Part shown: positions 34,502 through 43,600 of the stretch, piece by piece
How positions within the stretch are numbered: position 1 is the first letter of the stretch
Layout: the number at the start of each line of letters is the position of its first letter
From: an uncultured Clostridia bacterium
GTDB taxonomy: Bacteria; Bacillota; Clostridia; Christensenellales; Borkfalkiaceae
Length of the DNA stretch: 64,000 nucleotides
Direction: 5' to 3'
Assembly (NCBI GenBank): GCA_949878885.1
Contig: CATLBN010000009.1
Span: 1-64,000, forward strand
Notes under the pieces: generated by a model
What the model saw: the letters and a program-made list of their open reading frames with translations, nothing else
Told to the model about the DNA's origin: nothing
Database searches by the model: none
Program-made: the position numbers and the translations under genes

Positions 34502-35098
34502 TTATTCTCCTTTACTTGCTTTGGGTCTGTGCATTCTGTAACACGGCACGTTTATAAAACCCAAATACTCTCCCTGAATTTCAAATCCCAAACTTTTATA
34601 AAGATTTACCGCCGAAGGATTATCTTTAACAGTTTCCAAATTATATTCCTCGTCGTCGCGCAAAATTGCGGTTAACATCTTTTTTGCAACGCCCATTCCT
34701 CTGTAATTTTTATCAACGCAAACGTTTGCTATGTACACGCCGTCCGGTTCGTCCGCCAGCAATTTATAATAATCGTTATAAACTTTTGAAAACCGTTCGT
34801 CCACTATCATATTGGAGTCTATAAACGAATCTATCATAACTTCGGGGAAAATTTCAATCGGCGTGCGTTTTGCCACCACAATCCCCACTATTTTTTCGTT
34901 TATAATAGCAATTACAACGTTTGAAACGTTGTATAGGGTATTACGCTCTATCATTTTTCTTATAACTTCCACGCCGTCGTCCAAATCGTTGTTGTAAAGA
35001 TAAGGAAATATATAGTCGTCGGTATAATAAATAAGCCGCGCAACCTGCTCTAAATCGTCGTTTATAGAAAGCGGTCTTACAATTATCTCATCATTCAT
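34502..35098 (-). CDS. GNAT-family N-acetyltransferase
   Basis: A 198-residue acetyltransferase. The acetyl-CoA loop is in NVCVDKNYRGMGVAKKMLTA (R-x-x-G-x-G/A form), followed by the fourth-motif region DNPSAVNLYKSLGFEIQGEY. The N-terminus has IVRPLSINDDLEQVARLIYY. The acceptor is unknown. It starts within four bases of the preceding GNAT stop and ends 3 bases before the second TIR gene, so it is firmly inside the TIR operon. It could modify the TIR or HD-RyR-SLOG proteins, detoxify a product, or be a passenger. Confidence 0.85.
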   Translation of the reverse strand: MNDEIIVRPLSINDDLEQVARLIYYTDDYIFPYLYNNDLDDGVEVIRKMIERNTLYNVSNVVIAIINEKIVGIVVAKRTPIEIFPEVMIDSFIDSNMIVDERFSKVYNDYYKLLADEPDGVYIANVCVDKNYRGMGVAKKMLTAILRDDEEYNLETVKDNPSAVNLYKSLGFEIQGEYLGFINVPCYRMHRPKASKGE

Positions 35099-35625
35099 AA
35101 ATCCAACCTCGCAATTCCGTACACCGTACCGTAAATTTTTTCTACAAGTCCGCAGCTTTCGCTTACCAATTCGGGATAAGTCATAAGTTTCAGCGGCAGC
35201 GGTTTGTCTTCCGCCCTGTAAGGAGGCTGAAAGTATTCAAACGGGTTAAGTTTAAACCCCAAACCGGCATAAAAATTATAACGCCTTATTTGATTATCCA
35301 AAACGGGCGGCTCCATTTCAAGCGCTATTTTTTTATACTTGTCCTGCAATTTTTTAATTACGGAGTGTCCGTAACCTCTGCCGCGGCTTTCGGAATTTAT
35401 TGCAAGGTGTTCTATAAACAAATAATCCTGCAAATCCCAAACTCCTATAAGTCCCACGTTTTCTCCGCCGCTGACAATATGCATAAGTCTGTATTCGGGT
35501 TTTTCAAGTACTTTTAAATAATCTTTATAATCTCTTAATTCTTCTTTGCAAAAACTCTGTTCAAGTCTTTTATAAGCATTTTGCGCTTCTTCCGCGGTAA
35601 TTTTTTTTAATTCTATCTCAGCCAT
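35095..35625 (-). CDS. GNAT-family N-acetyltransferase with C-terminal extension
   Basis: A 176-residue acetyltransferase. The acetyl-CoA loop is EHLAINSESRGRGYGHSVIK and the fourth-motif region is RRYNFYAGLGFKLNPFEYFQ. The C-terminus continues with PPYRAEDKPLPLKLMTYPEL, an ending I recognise from a common clostridial GNAT subgroup of unknown substrate. It begins six bases after the first TIR-methyltransferase gene (GAGGTAAACGGCA before ATG 35625) and overlaps the next GNAT by four bases. The two GNATs are dissimilar and not recent duplicates of each other. Confidence 0.85.
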   Translation of the reverse strand: MAEIELKKITAEEAQNAYKRLEQSFCKEELRDYKDYLKVLEKPEYRLMHIVSGGENVGLIGVWDLQDYLFIEHLAINSESRGRGYGHSVIKKLQDKYKKIALEMEPPVLDNQIRRYNFYAGLGFKLNPFEYFQPPYRAEDKPLPLKLMTYPELVSESCGLVEKIYGTVYGIARLDL

Positions 35626-35631
35626 TGCCGT

Positions 35632-36936
35632 TTACCTCATTGCCACGTAACTCATAAATCCAAGCGAAAACAGAAAATCGTCGGCAAGAAAAGCTTCTTC
35701 CATTCTGTCGTAATTTTTTGAAAACCACTGTAAGTTGTTAAAAATTTCGTCGTTGTCCGGATGCGAACGGTGCGCTTTTTCCAAATTTACAAAAACGTAT
35801 GTAAAGTAAATACTGAAAAGCGCTTCTTTCTGCTCATAAGTCATATCTGCGGTAGAAAGACCGCTTTTAATTAATTTTACCGTTTTGTACCCTGACTTTT
35901 TAAGAAAAGAATAAATCTGCCTGCCGCTCTTTCTGTATCCCGTAAATTCCAAACTTCCGCAAATGTTTACCGCCTGTTCGAAAATACCGTCGGGGTCGGG
36001 ATAGGCAACGTTAAGTCCGTCGTCAACGTCTTTAATTATAACGCGTCCGTCCGGCGCAAGATACTTGCGCACCGTTTTAAGCATTTTTCTCGGATTTTTA
36101 AGATGCATAATCAAGTTTGAAATACTTACAACGTTAAATTTTTCTATTCCGTGTTTTTGGCAAAGTTCCGCAAGCTGCAAATCGAACTCGTCGCTTTCAA
36201 CGTCCGCCTGATAAAAGCGTACGTTTGCGCTTTCATAACTTGAGTTTGCAACGGCAACGGTTTCATCGTCGTATTCAAAACCTATAATCTTTTTAACCTT
36301 GTCGCAGCCGCCTACTCTGTCTATTATAAAATCGCCGTTGTTGCTGCCCAAATCAAGCACGTAAATTTCGGAGTAAGCGGAAATTGCCTCGGCAAATACC
36401 TGTTCGTCGAATTTCCGCAGCAGTTTGCGCTGTAAATCCAAACGGCGCTTTTCTTCTTCGTCGTCCTGATGAAAAAAATGATTTACATATCTTCCGGCAG
36501 GCTGAACCGTTACCGGTTTTGCAACGCCCAGAATTGCCTGGATTTTATCTTTGAGTTCGCTTATGGCAGCGTCCAATCCGCTGTTGCAGGCGTCTATCCA
36601 ATGCATACGTTTTACGTAGTATTCCATTGCTTTTGACAGCTCGTCGTCGTTAACTCTGAACGGAATTATAGAAATTTTGCTTTTTCCGTCGAGCAGCTGT
36701 TTATAAGCTATTTCCACTTCGTTCAAAACGTGCGCGGAATTGGAAGATTCGCTGTCTAAAACAACAACAAAAATTTTGGAATTTTCTATTGCGTCTACAA
36801 CGCTTGTAGCAAAATCTCCGTACACGTCGCGCGGAGCGTACCAACAGCGTATTTTTTCGTGCTCCAAAATAGAACAAATATTATCTGCTATTGTTTTAGA
36901 ACCGTTTTCATAGCTTATAAAAACGTCGTTTTCCAT
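35632..36936 (-). CDS. TIR domain fused to a class I SAM-dependent methyltransferase
   Basis: A 434-residue protein. Residues 1-138 are a TIR domain with DVFISYENGSKTIADNICSI, RCWYAPRDVYGDFATSVVDA and the expected catalytic glutamate, E73, in HVLNEVEIAYKQ. After a linker, residues about 185-330 form a class I methyltransferase: motif I is YVLDLGSNNGDF (D195 to G201), the acidic residue is in IIGFEYDDETVAVA, and FNVVSISNLIMHLKNPRKML and KYLAPDGRVIIKDVDDG follow. A helical C-terminal part of about 100 residues resembles that of the paralogue at 33185. The TIR part should act on NAD+; the methyltransferase could modify the resulting nucleotide or a protein. It lies 13 bases after the HD-RyR-SLOG gene. 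Confidence 0.88.
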   Translation of the reverse strand: MENDVFISYENGSKTIADNICSILEHEKIRCWYAPRDVYGDFATSVVDAIENSKIFVVVLDSESSNSAHVLNEVEIAYKQLLDGKSKISIIPFRVNDDELSKAMEYYVKRMHWIDACNSGLDAAISELKDKIQAILGVAKPVTVQPAGRYVNHFFHQDDEEEKRRLDLQRKLLRKFDEQVFAEAISAYSEIYVLDLGSNNGDFIIDRVGGCDKVKKIIGFEYDDETVAVANSSYESANVRFYQADVESDEFDLQLAELCQKHGIEKFNVVSISNLIMHLKNPRKMLKTVRKYLAPDGRVIIKDVDDGLNVAYPDPDGIFEQAVNICGSLEFTGYRKSGRQIYSFLKKSGYKTVKLIKSGLSTADMTYEQKEALFSIYFTYVFVNLEKAHRSHPDNDEIFNNLQWFSKNYDRMEEAFLADDFLFSLGFMSYVAMR

Positions 36937-36949
36937 ATTCCCTCCAAAA

Positions 36950-39235
36950 TTAAAATTCAGTTATAACCTTTGACCCGTTTATAGCGGCAATCATAGTGTC
37001 GTAAGTGCCACCGCGGTTTATTTCGGCGCCGTTTTCGTCGCTAAGCGGAAGTTTCACTCCGTCCCAAAGCACAAGCATTTCGTCGCTCTGCCGTACAATA
37101 TAACGGCTCATATCCACGTATCTGTTAATATTGCTGGGTTTTACCCTAACTTCTTTCGTCTGCCCCAAAATCTGCATAAATTTTACGCCGCCGTCTTTAT
37201 GTTCGGAAATAAATTCGCGCCACTCGCACGGCAACACGGCTATAACGTCAACTCCGCATTTAAGAGCTTCTTCGGCAAACAGCAAATCGGCGCCGTCGGC
37301 AAATCCGCAGAAAAGCTGTAGCAAGTAGCGTTCTTTCAGTTTTCTTATATGCGAACGCACTTCCCCTCTTACGCGCTCCTCGTCGAATCCTGCAATACGT
37401 TTAAGATCTCTGTGTCCCGTACACCCCAGAATATACTGCGGTTTACGCACGTTATTCATACGGTAAACCTTTATACCGTACTCGGCAAGATGCTTAATCA
37501 TATTGTTTATGGGGAAATAATCTTTTTTCTTTTCGTTAGCTGTTAAATCTCCGTAAGGAATAATGTCTTTATGTATGCGTTTACGCGCTCTGTCCTCTCT
37601 GTCGGTATAGTCTTCGCCGTACTTCCAGCCCATTTCCACTTTTTCGTTTACCCAGCGTATATGCTCGTTTATAGCAAGATATTCAAGCTCGTTTTCGGTA
37701 AATTCTTCAACCTGCGGATAGTCCAGCTGCCTGTCGCTGAAAAAACAGTTTATATTCTCTAAATGGCGGATGTAATTTTTTGCCTGAGCAACGTTAGACA
37801 GCTTATATTCCAGGGTCAACGTGTCAAAATTTTCGCGCATATATTCTTTGATACGCGCCGTTTCGCAATCTTCCATATAGCTTACGTTTATTGTTTCGGC
37901 TATTTTGCACAGGTTTACGAATTTACTGTCGGAAAAATAATCGTAAACTTTTTTATCCTTGCGTTTTATTACCGCGCTTGCCGTAACTTCCGCCATCTCT
38001 TTTACGCAAACCACGTCGGAGTTTATATCGTCTATAAGCGCAGTTATCTTTTTTGTGTCTTTCTCCGCCCCTGTTTCAAAATAATATTTAACGTCTATCT
38101 TTTTATCGTCTATATAAATATCGATATCCCAGGCAAGCTCCTGCTTACGGCTTATTTCTCCGTAAGGCGCCCTGTCCCAGCACTGCAATTCGTCGCAGAA
38201 CATCAGAAGATATGCCAGCGGATGCACGTTAATGCTTATCTGTTTATATTTGTCTTGCATAATTTCCGACTTATAAGTTCTTTTATAAAAACTGTTATGC
38301 AATAAAATAGCCGTAATTGCGTCAACGGTAAGCCGGTCGGCGGCAAAGTCTTTTCCGCGTAAAAGCTTTTTAAAAAACAGCACTGCGCTGAAATAGCCGT
38401 GGTCCATAAACTTTACGGCGTTTGTAATTCTGTTTTTAATGCAGTTTTTAGCGGCTGTAAAATCGGTTTTAAAATCGCCCGTCGCTCCGCCGAACATTTT
38501 AACCGTTTCCGAAGCAAAAAGCGCGTTTATATCTTTTTCGCCCTCCGGCATAAACTGACCGCATTTTTTTATTTCATCGCCGCTGAGCGCGCAGAAATCA
38601 TCCAAATTTACATAGCTCATTCTAAGGCGTTCGCTCTCTGCGTCGTTGTCTATTTTTTCTCCGTATTCCCTAACTTGCAAAAAAGATATTTCGTACGGAT
38701 AGCCTATATCGTGAAAAAGCGAAGCCATTCCCCAATATTTTAAAAATTTGCCGTTTAAATCTTCCTTTCCGTATTTTTTCGCAAACGCGCTGCGAAAAGT
38801 TTTGTTATGGGTAAAAACGGCAAGCCCCAAAGCAAATACGTAAACCGAATGCGAATAATGGTCGCGATGCTTTGAAAGCAGAGAAGCTCCGCTCTTTTCG
38901 TGCTGAAACAAAAGCTCCAAAAGCCGGTCTATCCCCTGCTTGTAACCGCCGAAAACATTATAAATTTCCGAATAACAGAAAAACACGTCAAAAGCGTCCT
39001 CTTTGGTGCCCGTGCGTAAAAATCTCGCAAGCGCGTTTTTAAAACACAGTTTATCAATGTCGCGGTTAAAATTATAAGTACAGCCGTTTAAAGGCAATTT
39101 TTCCGTTTTTGTTCCGCCGCTGCCGGCGCTTACCCGCTTTTCGGCTAATTCAATTTTGTCGCCCTCTTTGCCCGTTTTATGAAAAAGCCCTTCCGTATCA
39201 AAAATTTCAGAGCTTAAATCAATTAAAGTTTTCAA
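36950..39235 (-). CDS. HD-RyR-SLOG multidomain protein, candidate sensor/effector of a TIR system
   Basis: A 761-residue protein. Residues about 115-350 carry an HD-hydrolase pattern: HRDHYSHSVYVFALG (123-137), the HD pair in ASLFHDIGYPYE (175-176), FMDHGYF (277-282), LLHNSF (313) and FCDELQ (D348). Residues about 505-595 form a RyR domain (EYLAINEHIRWVNEKVEMGW, 518-537). Residues 598-761 are SLOG-like: QYILGCTGHRDLKR, then LFCGFADGADLLFAEEAL and GVDVIAVLPC, the Rossmann-type nucleotide pocket of the DprA/LOG group. SLOG domains bind nucleotide derivatives, and HD domains often cleave phosphoesters of nucleotides. The start is TTG 39235 behind GAGGTGAGAGA. It is the first gene of the operon. 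The whole combination is unknown to me. Confidence 0.8.
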   Translation of the reverse strand: MKTLIDLSSEIFDTEGLFHKTGKEGDKIELAEKRVSAGSGGTKTEKLPLNGCTYNFNRDIDKLCFKNALARFLRTGTKEDAFDVFFCYSEIYNVFGGYKQGIDRLLELLFQHEKSGASLLSKHRDHYSHSVYVFALGLAVFTHNKTFRSAFAKKYGKEDLNGKFLKYWGMASLFHDIGYPYEISFLQVREYGEKIDNDAESERLRMSYVNLDDFCALSGDEIKKCGQFMPEGEKDINALFASETVKMFGGATGDFKTDFTAAKNCIKNRITNAVKFMDHGYFSAVLFFKKLLRGKDFAADRLTVDAITAILLHNSFYKRTYKSEIMQDKYKQISINVHPLAYLLMFCDELQCWDRAPYGEISRKQELAWDIDIYIDDKKIDVKYYFETGAEKDTKKITALIDDINSDVVCVKEMAEVTASAVIKRKDKKVYDYFSDSKFVNLCKIAETINVSYMEDCETARIKEYMRENFDTLTLEYKLSNVAQAKNYIRHLENINCFFSDRQLDYPQVEEFTENELEYLAINEHIRWVNEKVEMGWKYGEDYTDREDRARKRIHKDIIPYGDLTANEKKKDYFPINNMIKHLAEYGIKVYRMNNVRKPQYILGCTGHRDLKRIAGFDEERVRGEVRSHIRKLKERYLLQLFCGFADGADLLFAEEALKCGVDVIAVLPCEWREFISEHKDGGVKFMQILGQTKEVRVKPSNINRYVDMSRYIVRQSDEMLVLWDGVKLPLSDENGAEINRGGTYDTMIAAINGSKVITEF

Positions 39236-39292
39236 TCTCTCACCTCGTCTGCCGTTTCCGTTAACCGAACTTTTTTAATAACTACACTATTT

Positions 39293-39321
39293 ATTTTATC
39301 ATAGCAAACCTTAAAAATCAA
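39293..39321 (-). promoter_or_regulatory. Promoter of the TIR-SLOG operon
   Basis: On the minus strand TTGATT (39316-39321), 17 bases and TAAAAT (39293-39298), about 58 bases before the TTG start of the first gene. The operon is therefore independent of its neighbours. Confidence 0.6.
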
Positions 39322-39360
39322 CAGCAAAAATTTTTTAAATCGACAAAATAATAAATAATT

Positions 39361-39389
39361 TTGCGTGCTTACGGCTTAAATTTTAAAAT
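39361..39389 (+). promoter_or_regulatory. Promoter of the PRC-barrel gene
   Basis: TTGCGT (39361-39366), 17 bases and TAAAAT (39384-39389), 24 bases before the start codon. Confidence 0.5.
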
Positions 39390-39413
39390 AATATAAAACG
39401 TAAGGAGTTAATT

Positions 39414-39926
39414 ATGAAAATTTCTGATTTTTACGGTAAAAAAACGGTTAGCACCGAAGGCAAAAGAGGTTACGTTGTTTCCGTAAACATAAGCGGCGGC
39501 AAAGCAGAATGCCTTATCTGCGCCGATTCCGACGAAAACGAATTTGCAATAGACATAAGAAACGTATTGAGAATAGGCGAAAACAAAATAATTTACGAAG
39601 ACAGGCAAACCGCAATATCGCGTGCAAAACCCGTAAGGCTGGGCAGTCCCGGATTCGACGAAAGCGGCAATTTTTTGGGCACGCTTGCAGACGTATCTTT
39701 TAATAAAAACGGATTGCTGTCGGCTAAAATAGGCAAAAAAAATTATCCTGCAGACAGGATTGTTTCAGGCGACGTAATAATTGTAAAAAACGTTAAAACT
39801 GTTAAAAGCGATGTAACCAAAGACGGCAAAATTATAATAAAAAAAGGCACGCCCGTAACCGAGGACGTGCTTAAAACCGCCGAAAATCAAGGCGAATACG
39901 TACAGCTTACAATGAAAAGCATTTAA
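39414..39926 (+). CDS. PRC-barrel domain protein
   Basis: A 170-residue soluble protein that appears to contain two PRC-barrel-like beta domains: residues 1-58 (MKISDFYGKKTVSTEGKRGY, then FAIDIRNVLRIGENKII) and 70-125 (PVRLGSPGFDESGNFLGTLA with KIGKKNYPADRIVSGDVII). A short C-terminal unit reads DGKIIIKKGTPVTEDVLKTA. PRC barrels occur in RimM, photosynthetic reaction centres and many small clostridial proteins, some linked to sporulation; no precise role can be assigned. The start is ATG 39414 behind AAGGAG. Its stop directly abuts the stop of the convergent gene, with no terminator between. Confidence 0.7.
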   Translation: MKISDFYGKKTVSTEGKRGYVVSVNISGGKAECLICADSDENEFAIDIRNVLRIGENKIIYEDRQTAISRAKPVRLGSPGFDESGNFLGTLADVSFNKNGLLSAKIGKKNYPADRIVSGDVIIVKNVKTVKSDVTKDGKIIIKKGTPVTEDVLKTAENQGEYVQLTMKSI

Positions 39927-40607
39927 TTAAACGTTGTATTTTGCCATAAGTTTTAAAAGCGTATTAAAATTTTCGTTTAATATATCCGATTCCGCGGGAG
40001 AAAGCGAACCTTTTATTTGCAGCACCGCAAGAGTATTTTTAAGTTTTTCAAGCTCCTGCCTGTCGCTTTTCCCTAAATTTTTGGAAAGAAGTTTATCGGT
40101 AACGGAAACGGCGTGCTCCAAGCGCACGCTGTTTTTTGCCGCGTGCACCTCAGGATGTGCAATTTTGGGCTGAGTCGGCATAGCCGCCTGAGGCAGCGCC
40201 GCCGCAAGCGCAGGGCTTTCTACTCTTTTTATTTTACGGCTGTCGCAAGACGCGGCGCACAGCGCTCCGTATAAAATATATCCTATAACCCAGAACAGTG
40301 CGCTTATCAAAACAGTTTGCGCCAACTCGCATTTCAACAAAAACAATGCAAGATTAACCGCCGTATATGCGTTGGTTAAGCACAAAAACGGACGTTTTGA
40401 TACGCATTTTATACGCTTTGATTTAAGAGTAAGCGCAAAACATATCAAAAAGATTGCGGCATACGAACCCCAAACCGCCCAAACAAGCGCGTCAAACGGA
40501 ATTTTAGCTATTAACGAATAAATTTTATTTGCAAATTCAGAAAACATCACGGTTAAATTATAGCCCAAAAATTTTGCAAACATCCGCATATATCGTCGAT
40601 TTAACAC
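39927..40607 (-). CDS. Membrane protein of unknown function
   Basis: About 226 residues with three to four hydrophobic segments (LVWAVWGSYAAIFLICFALT, NAYTAVNLALFLL, VLISALFWVIGYILYGALCA), then a soluble C-terminal half with a helical region (LSKNLGKSDRQELEKLKNTL, then LSPAESDILNENFNTLLKLM). I recognise no family. The start is uncertain: GTG 40607 gives the longest form, and ATG 40586 or ATG 40547 are alternatives; none has a ribosome site. A TATAAT lies nine bases before ATG 40547, so a leaderless start there is possible. It lies 10 bases downstream of addA and may be read through from it. Confidence 0.6.
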   Translation of the reverse strand: MLNRRYMRMFAKFLGYNLTVMFSEFANKIYSLIAKIPFDALVWAVWGSYAAIFLICFALTLKSKRIKCVSKRPFLCLTNAYTAVNLALFLLKCELAQTVLISALFWVIGYILYGALCAASCDSRKIKRVESPALAAALPQAAMPTQPKIAHPEVHAAKNSVRLEHAVSVTDKLLSKNLGKSDRQELEKLKNTLAVLQIKGSLSPAESDILNENFNTLLKLMAKYNV

Positions 40608-40616
40608 TGTTTTTGT

Positions 40617-43600
40617 CTATAAAATAATTTGCCTGCGCCTAAAAAGATTTATTATTGCGCAGCTTATTTTTTCTTCCGAAACGCCCGTTATTAGCGCAAC
40701 GGCTTTTTTATAAAGCGCAAGCTGCGGCGCATAACTTTCAATAAGCTGTTCATCGGATTTTTTGGAATATTTATAATCTATTATTTTAACGCCGAAATCT
40801 CCCAAGGCCAATAAATCTATTGCGCCTTGCAGCAAAATACCGTCGTCGGCGGTAACGTATGGCAGCACCTCGTTTGCAGGCAGCCTGCACAAAAATTCGC
40901 GTTCTCTGAAAAGTTCCGCTCCTTTAACTTCTTTAAATACCGACATTTGCAGTATTTCGCAAAGTTCCGAAAAATCCAGCAATTCAAACTGTTCTTTTAA
41001 AATTTTTCCGCTGTTTAAAAAGTTGTTTGCCTGCGCTGCTATTTCGCTTTGCGAGTTTTTGGAAAAATCGCAAAGTTCCAAAAATCTGTGATAAGCAACT
41101 CCCCGTTCAATTCCCGTTTCGCCTTCGCTGCCGAAAAGCTCGTTCACGGCAAAATAAGGACTTTCGTCGCGCATTCTTAAAATAGCGGAAGCAGAGCTTT
41201 TAACGGGTAAATCCACGCTGGCTGAATATGAGTATTCCGCCATAAAAAGTTTTTGCATACGCCGGGTCAAATCTTTATCGGCTTTTGAAACAACCGTTTC
41301 CTGCTTTGCGGTATCTGTTATCTGCGAATGCGGAATTATTTCCGAATATCCGAATTTGGAAATATCGAAAGTATCCGCATAACATTTTGCGTCGTTTACG
41401 GCAAATTCGGAAAACGGCTTTATCTCCTCGGCAAGAATATGCAATCTGCACATAGCGCGCGTACACGCCACGTAAAACAAGTTAAGCTCGTTTTTTAATT
41501 CTTCGCCGTCGGCTTTAAATTTACAAAAACGCCTTAAAACTGTTTTATCGGAAATCATATTTTCCCTGTCGTAATATTTGGGAGCAAAGCCGTAAACTTC
41601 GTCAAACGGCATTTCGCTGTAATCCGCGCCCTTAAAAGTACGGCATATATCGGCAATTATAACTACGGGAAACTCTAACCCCTTAGAAGCGTGCATCGTC
41701 ATAATTTTTATACTTTGCGGCGACGATTGGGCAGGAGCCTTAACGTCGTACCCGCCGGACTTTATTTTATTTAAAAACGCAGAAAGCGAAAGTTCCGCGC
41801 CCTCGGCAATGAGTTTTAAAACGTTTTTAATTTTATCCGCGCCGGCCGCGCCTATCGCCGCTTCCAGCCCGTAAGTTTCCAGCAGTTCGTCGGCAACCTC
41901 GCCTACGCACGCAATTTCGGAAAGCGCGCGCAATTTTTGCAATTTACCCAGGAATATGTTTAACTTTTGCGAAATTTCGCCCGGAATTCTATTGCAGTAA
42001 AGCTTGCAGCACTCTCTGAACGAAAGCTCGTTTTTCCCGTTTTTCAAAGAACTGTCCTTAATTGCGATTCTTATGTGCGCAAGCTCGTTTTCGGTAAAAT
42101 TTCCAATCGGAGACAACAGCGCCGTAACAAACGGCATATCCTGCTCGGCGTTGTCTATAAGCGATAAAATATCCAAAAAATTTTTAACTTCCGGCGTTTC
42201 GCAAACGTTATCTGTCTGCGCTCCGGAAACGCTGTAACCCTCGGCTCTCAGCGCTTTTACAATGCCTTCCGCAGACCCTCCCTTGTTCTTTCTTGTAAGT
42301 ATGCAAATGTCTTCGGGCTGAGTGCGCACGTACGCGCCGCTTTTTAAATCGTAATGGGTAGATTGCAGTTCCTTTTCTACTATAGCCAGCACGGCAAGCC
42401 CTTCGCGAGTGTATCTGGTTTCTCTGCCGTCGTTTTTAACGGAATAAACCGTAAGCTCCCTGTCTTCCGCCGCGTCCTTGCCGAAAACGTTTATTTCCGC
42501 ACCGCCGCAGTTATGCGGATAACCCCCGCCGGGGAGCATAACTCCGCTTTCGGCATAATTTATTCCGCATACCGAAGGTTTCATTATATCCGCAAACAGC
42601 GCGTTCACAAAATTCAAAACGCCGTCTGCGCTTCTGAAATTATTTGAAAGTTTTAAAGCCGTTCCGTCTCCGCCCAAAAAGCAGGAATACTTTTCCGCAA
42701 AAAACAGCGACTTGCTTCCGCGGAAACCGTAAATTGCCTGTTTTACGTCGCCGACCAAAAAAACGCAGCCGCCGAGCCCCGAAATTATTTCCTCCTGCAC
42801 GGGATTAACGTCTTGATATTCGTCAACGAACACGTATTTATATTTAGAGTTTATTTCGCTTTTTACCGTTTCGTCTTGCAGTAAACGCAGCGTCATATGC
42901 TCTAAATCGTTATAATCCAACTTGTTTTCATCGCGCAAAAGTGCGGCATATTCCCTATCGAATTGTAAAAGCACCTTACAAAATGCCTTTGCGGTAACAC
43001 CGCTTTTTAAAAAAAGTTCAAGTTCGCGCTCTCTGCTTTTAAAGTCTTTGCGGCAAGCGTTGTATTTTTTTTGAACGCAGTCTTTAAAGTTTTTAAACTG
43101 CTCGCCGGCTTGCTTGTCTTCCGGCGGGTCGGAAGGTTTACGCGTTACCGTAAACGGCGGCTTTTCATCGAAAATGCCGCTTGCCGCGCTTAACTTCAAT
43201 GCCGCTTCCATTTCGTCGAAAATAGCCGAATACGTTTTTGCGTTTTTAACCGTTAAAAAGCCCTCGCGGTATTTTTTAACGGCGGCAAGCAGTTTTTCGT
43301 ATTCCGGCGCAACGGCTTTTGCATACTCTGCGCAGATTTTATTAAACCCTTCCTCCGTATATAAATTTTGCGACTTTTCCAAAATTTCTTCGTATCTTGC
43401 CACCGAGCGGATATCGGAGTAGGCTTCATTCAACAGTTTTTTTAAAGAAGCGTCCGAACGCTTTTTCATAAAACAATTCAAAAGATGTTTAAAATCTCCG
43501 TCGTTGTCCGAATAAAGTCTGTCGAACAGCGCGTCGAAAGCTTTTGCCTTTAAATCTTTGGCTGCCGCGTCGTCGGAAGATATTATGTCAAATCCGCTGT

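Noticed and set aside
33185..39235. Calling the locus Thoeris
   Set aside because: Thoeris needs ThsA with an effector such as SIR2 joined to SLOG. Here the SLOG protein carries HD and RyR domains instead, and the TIR proteins are methyltransferase fusions, so only the logic is similar.
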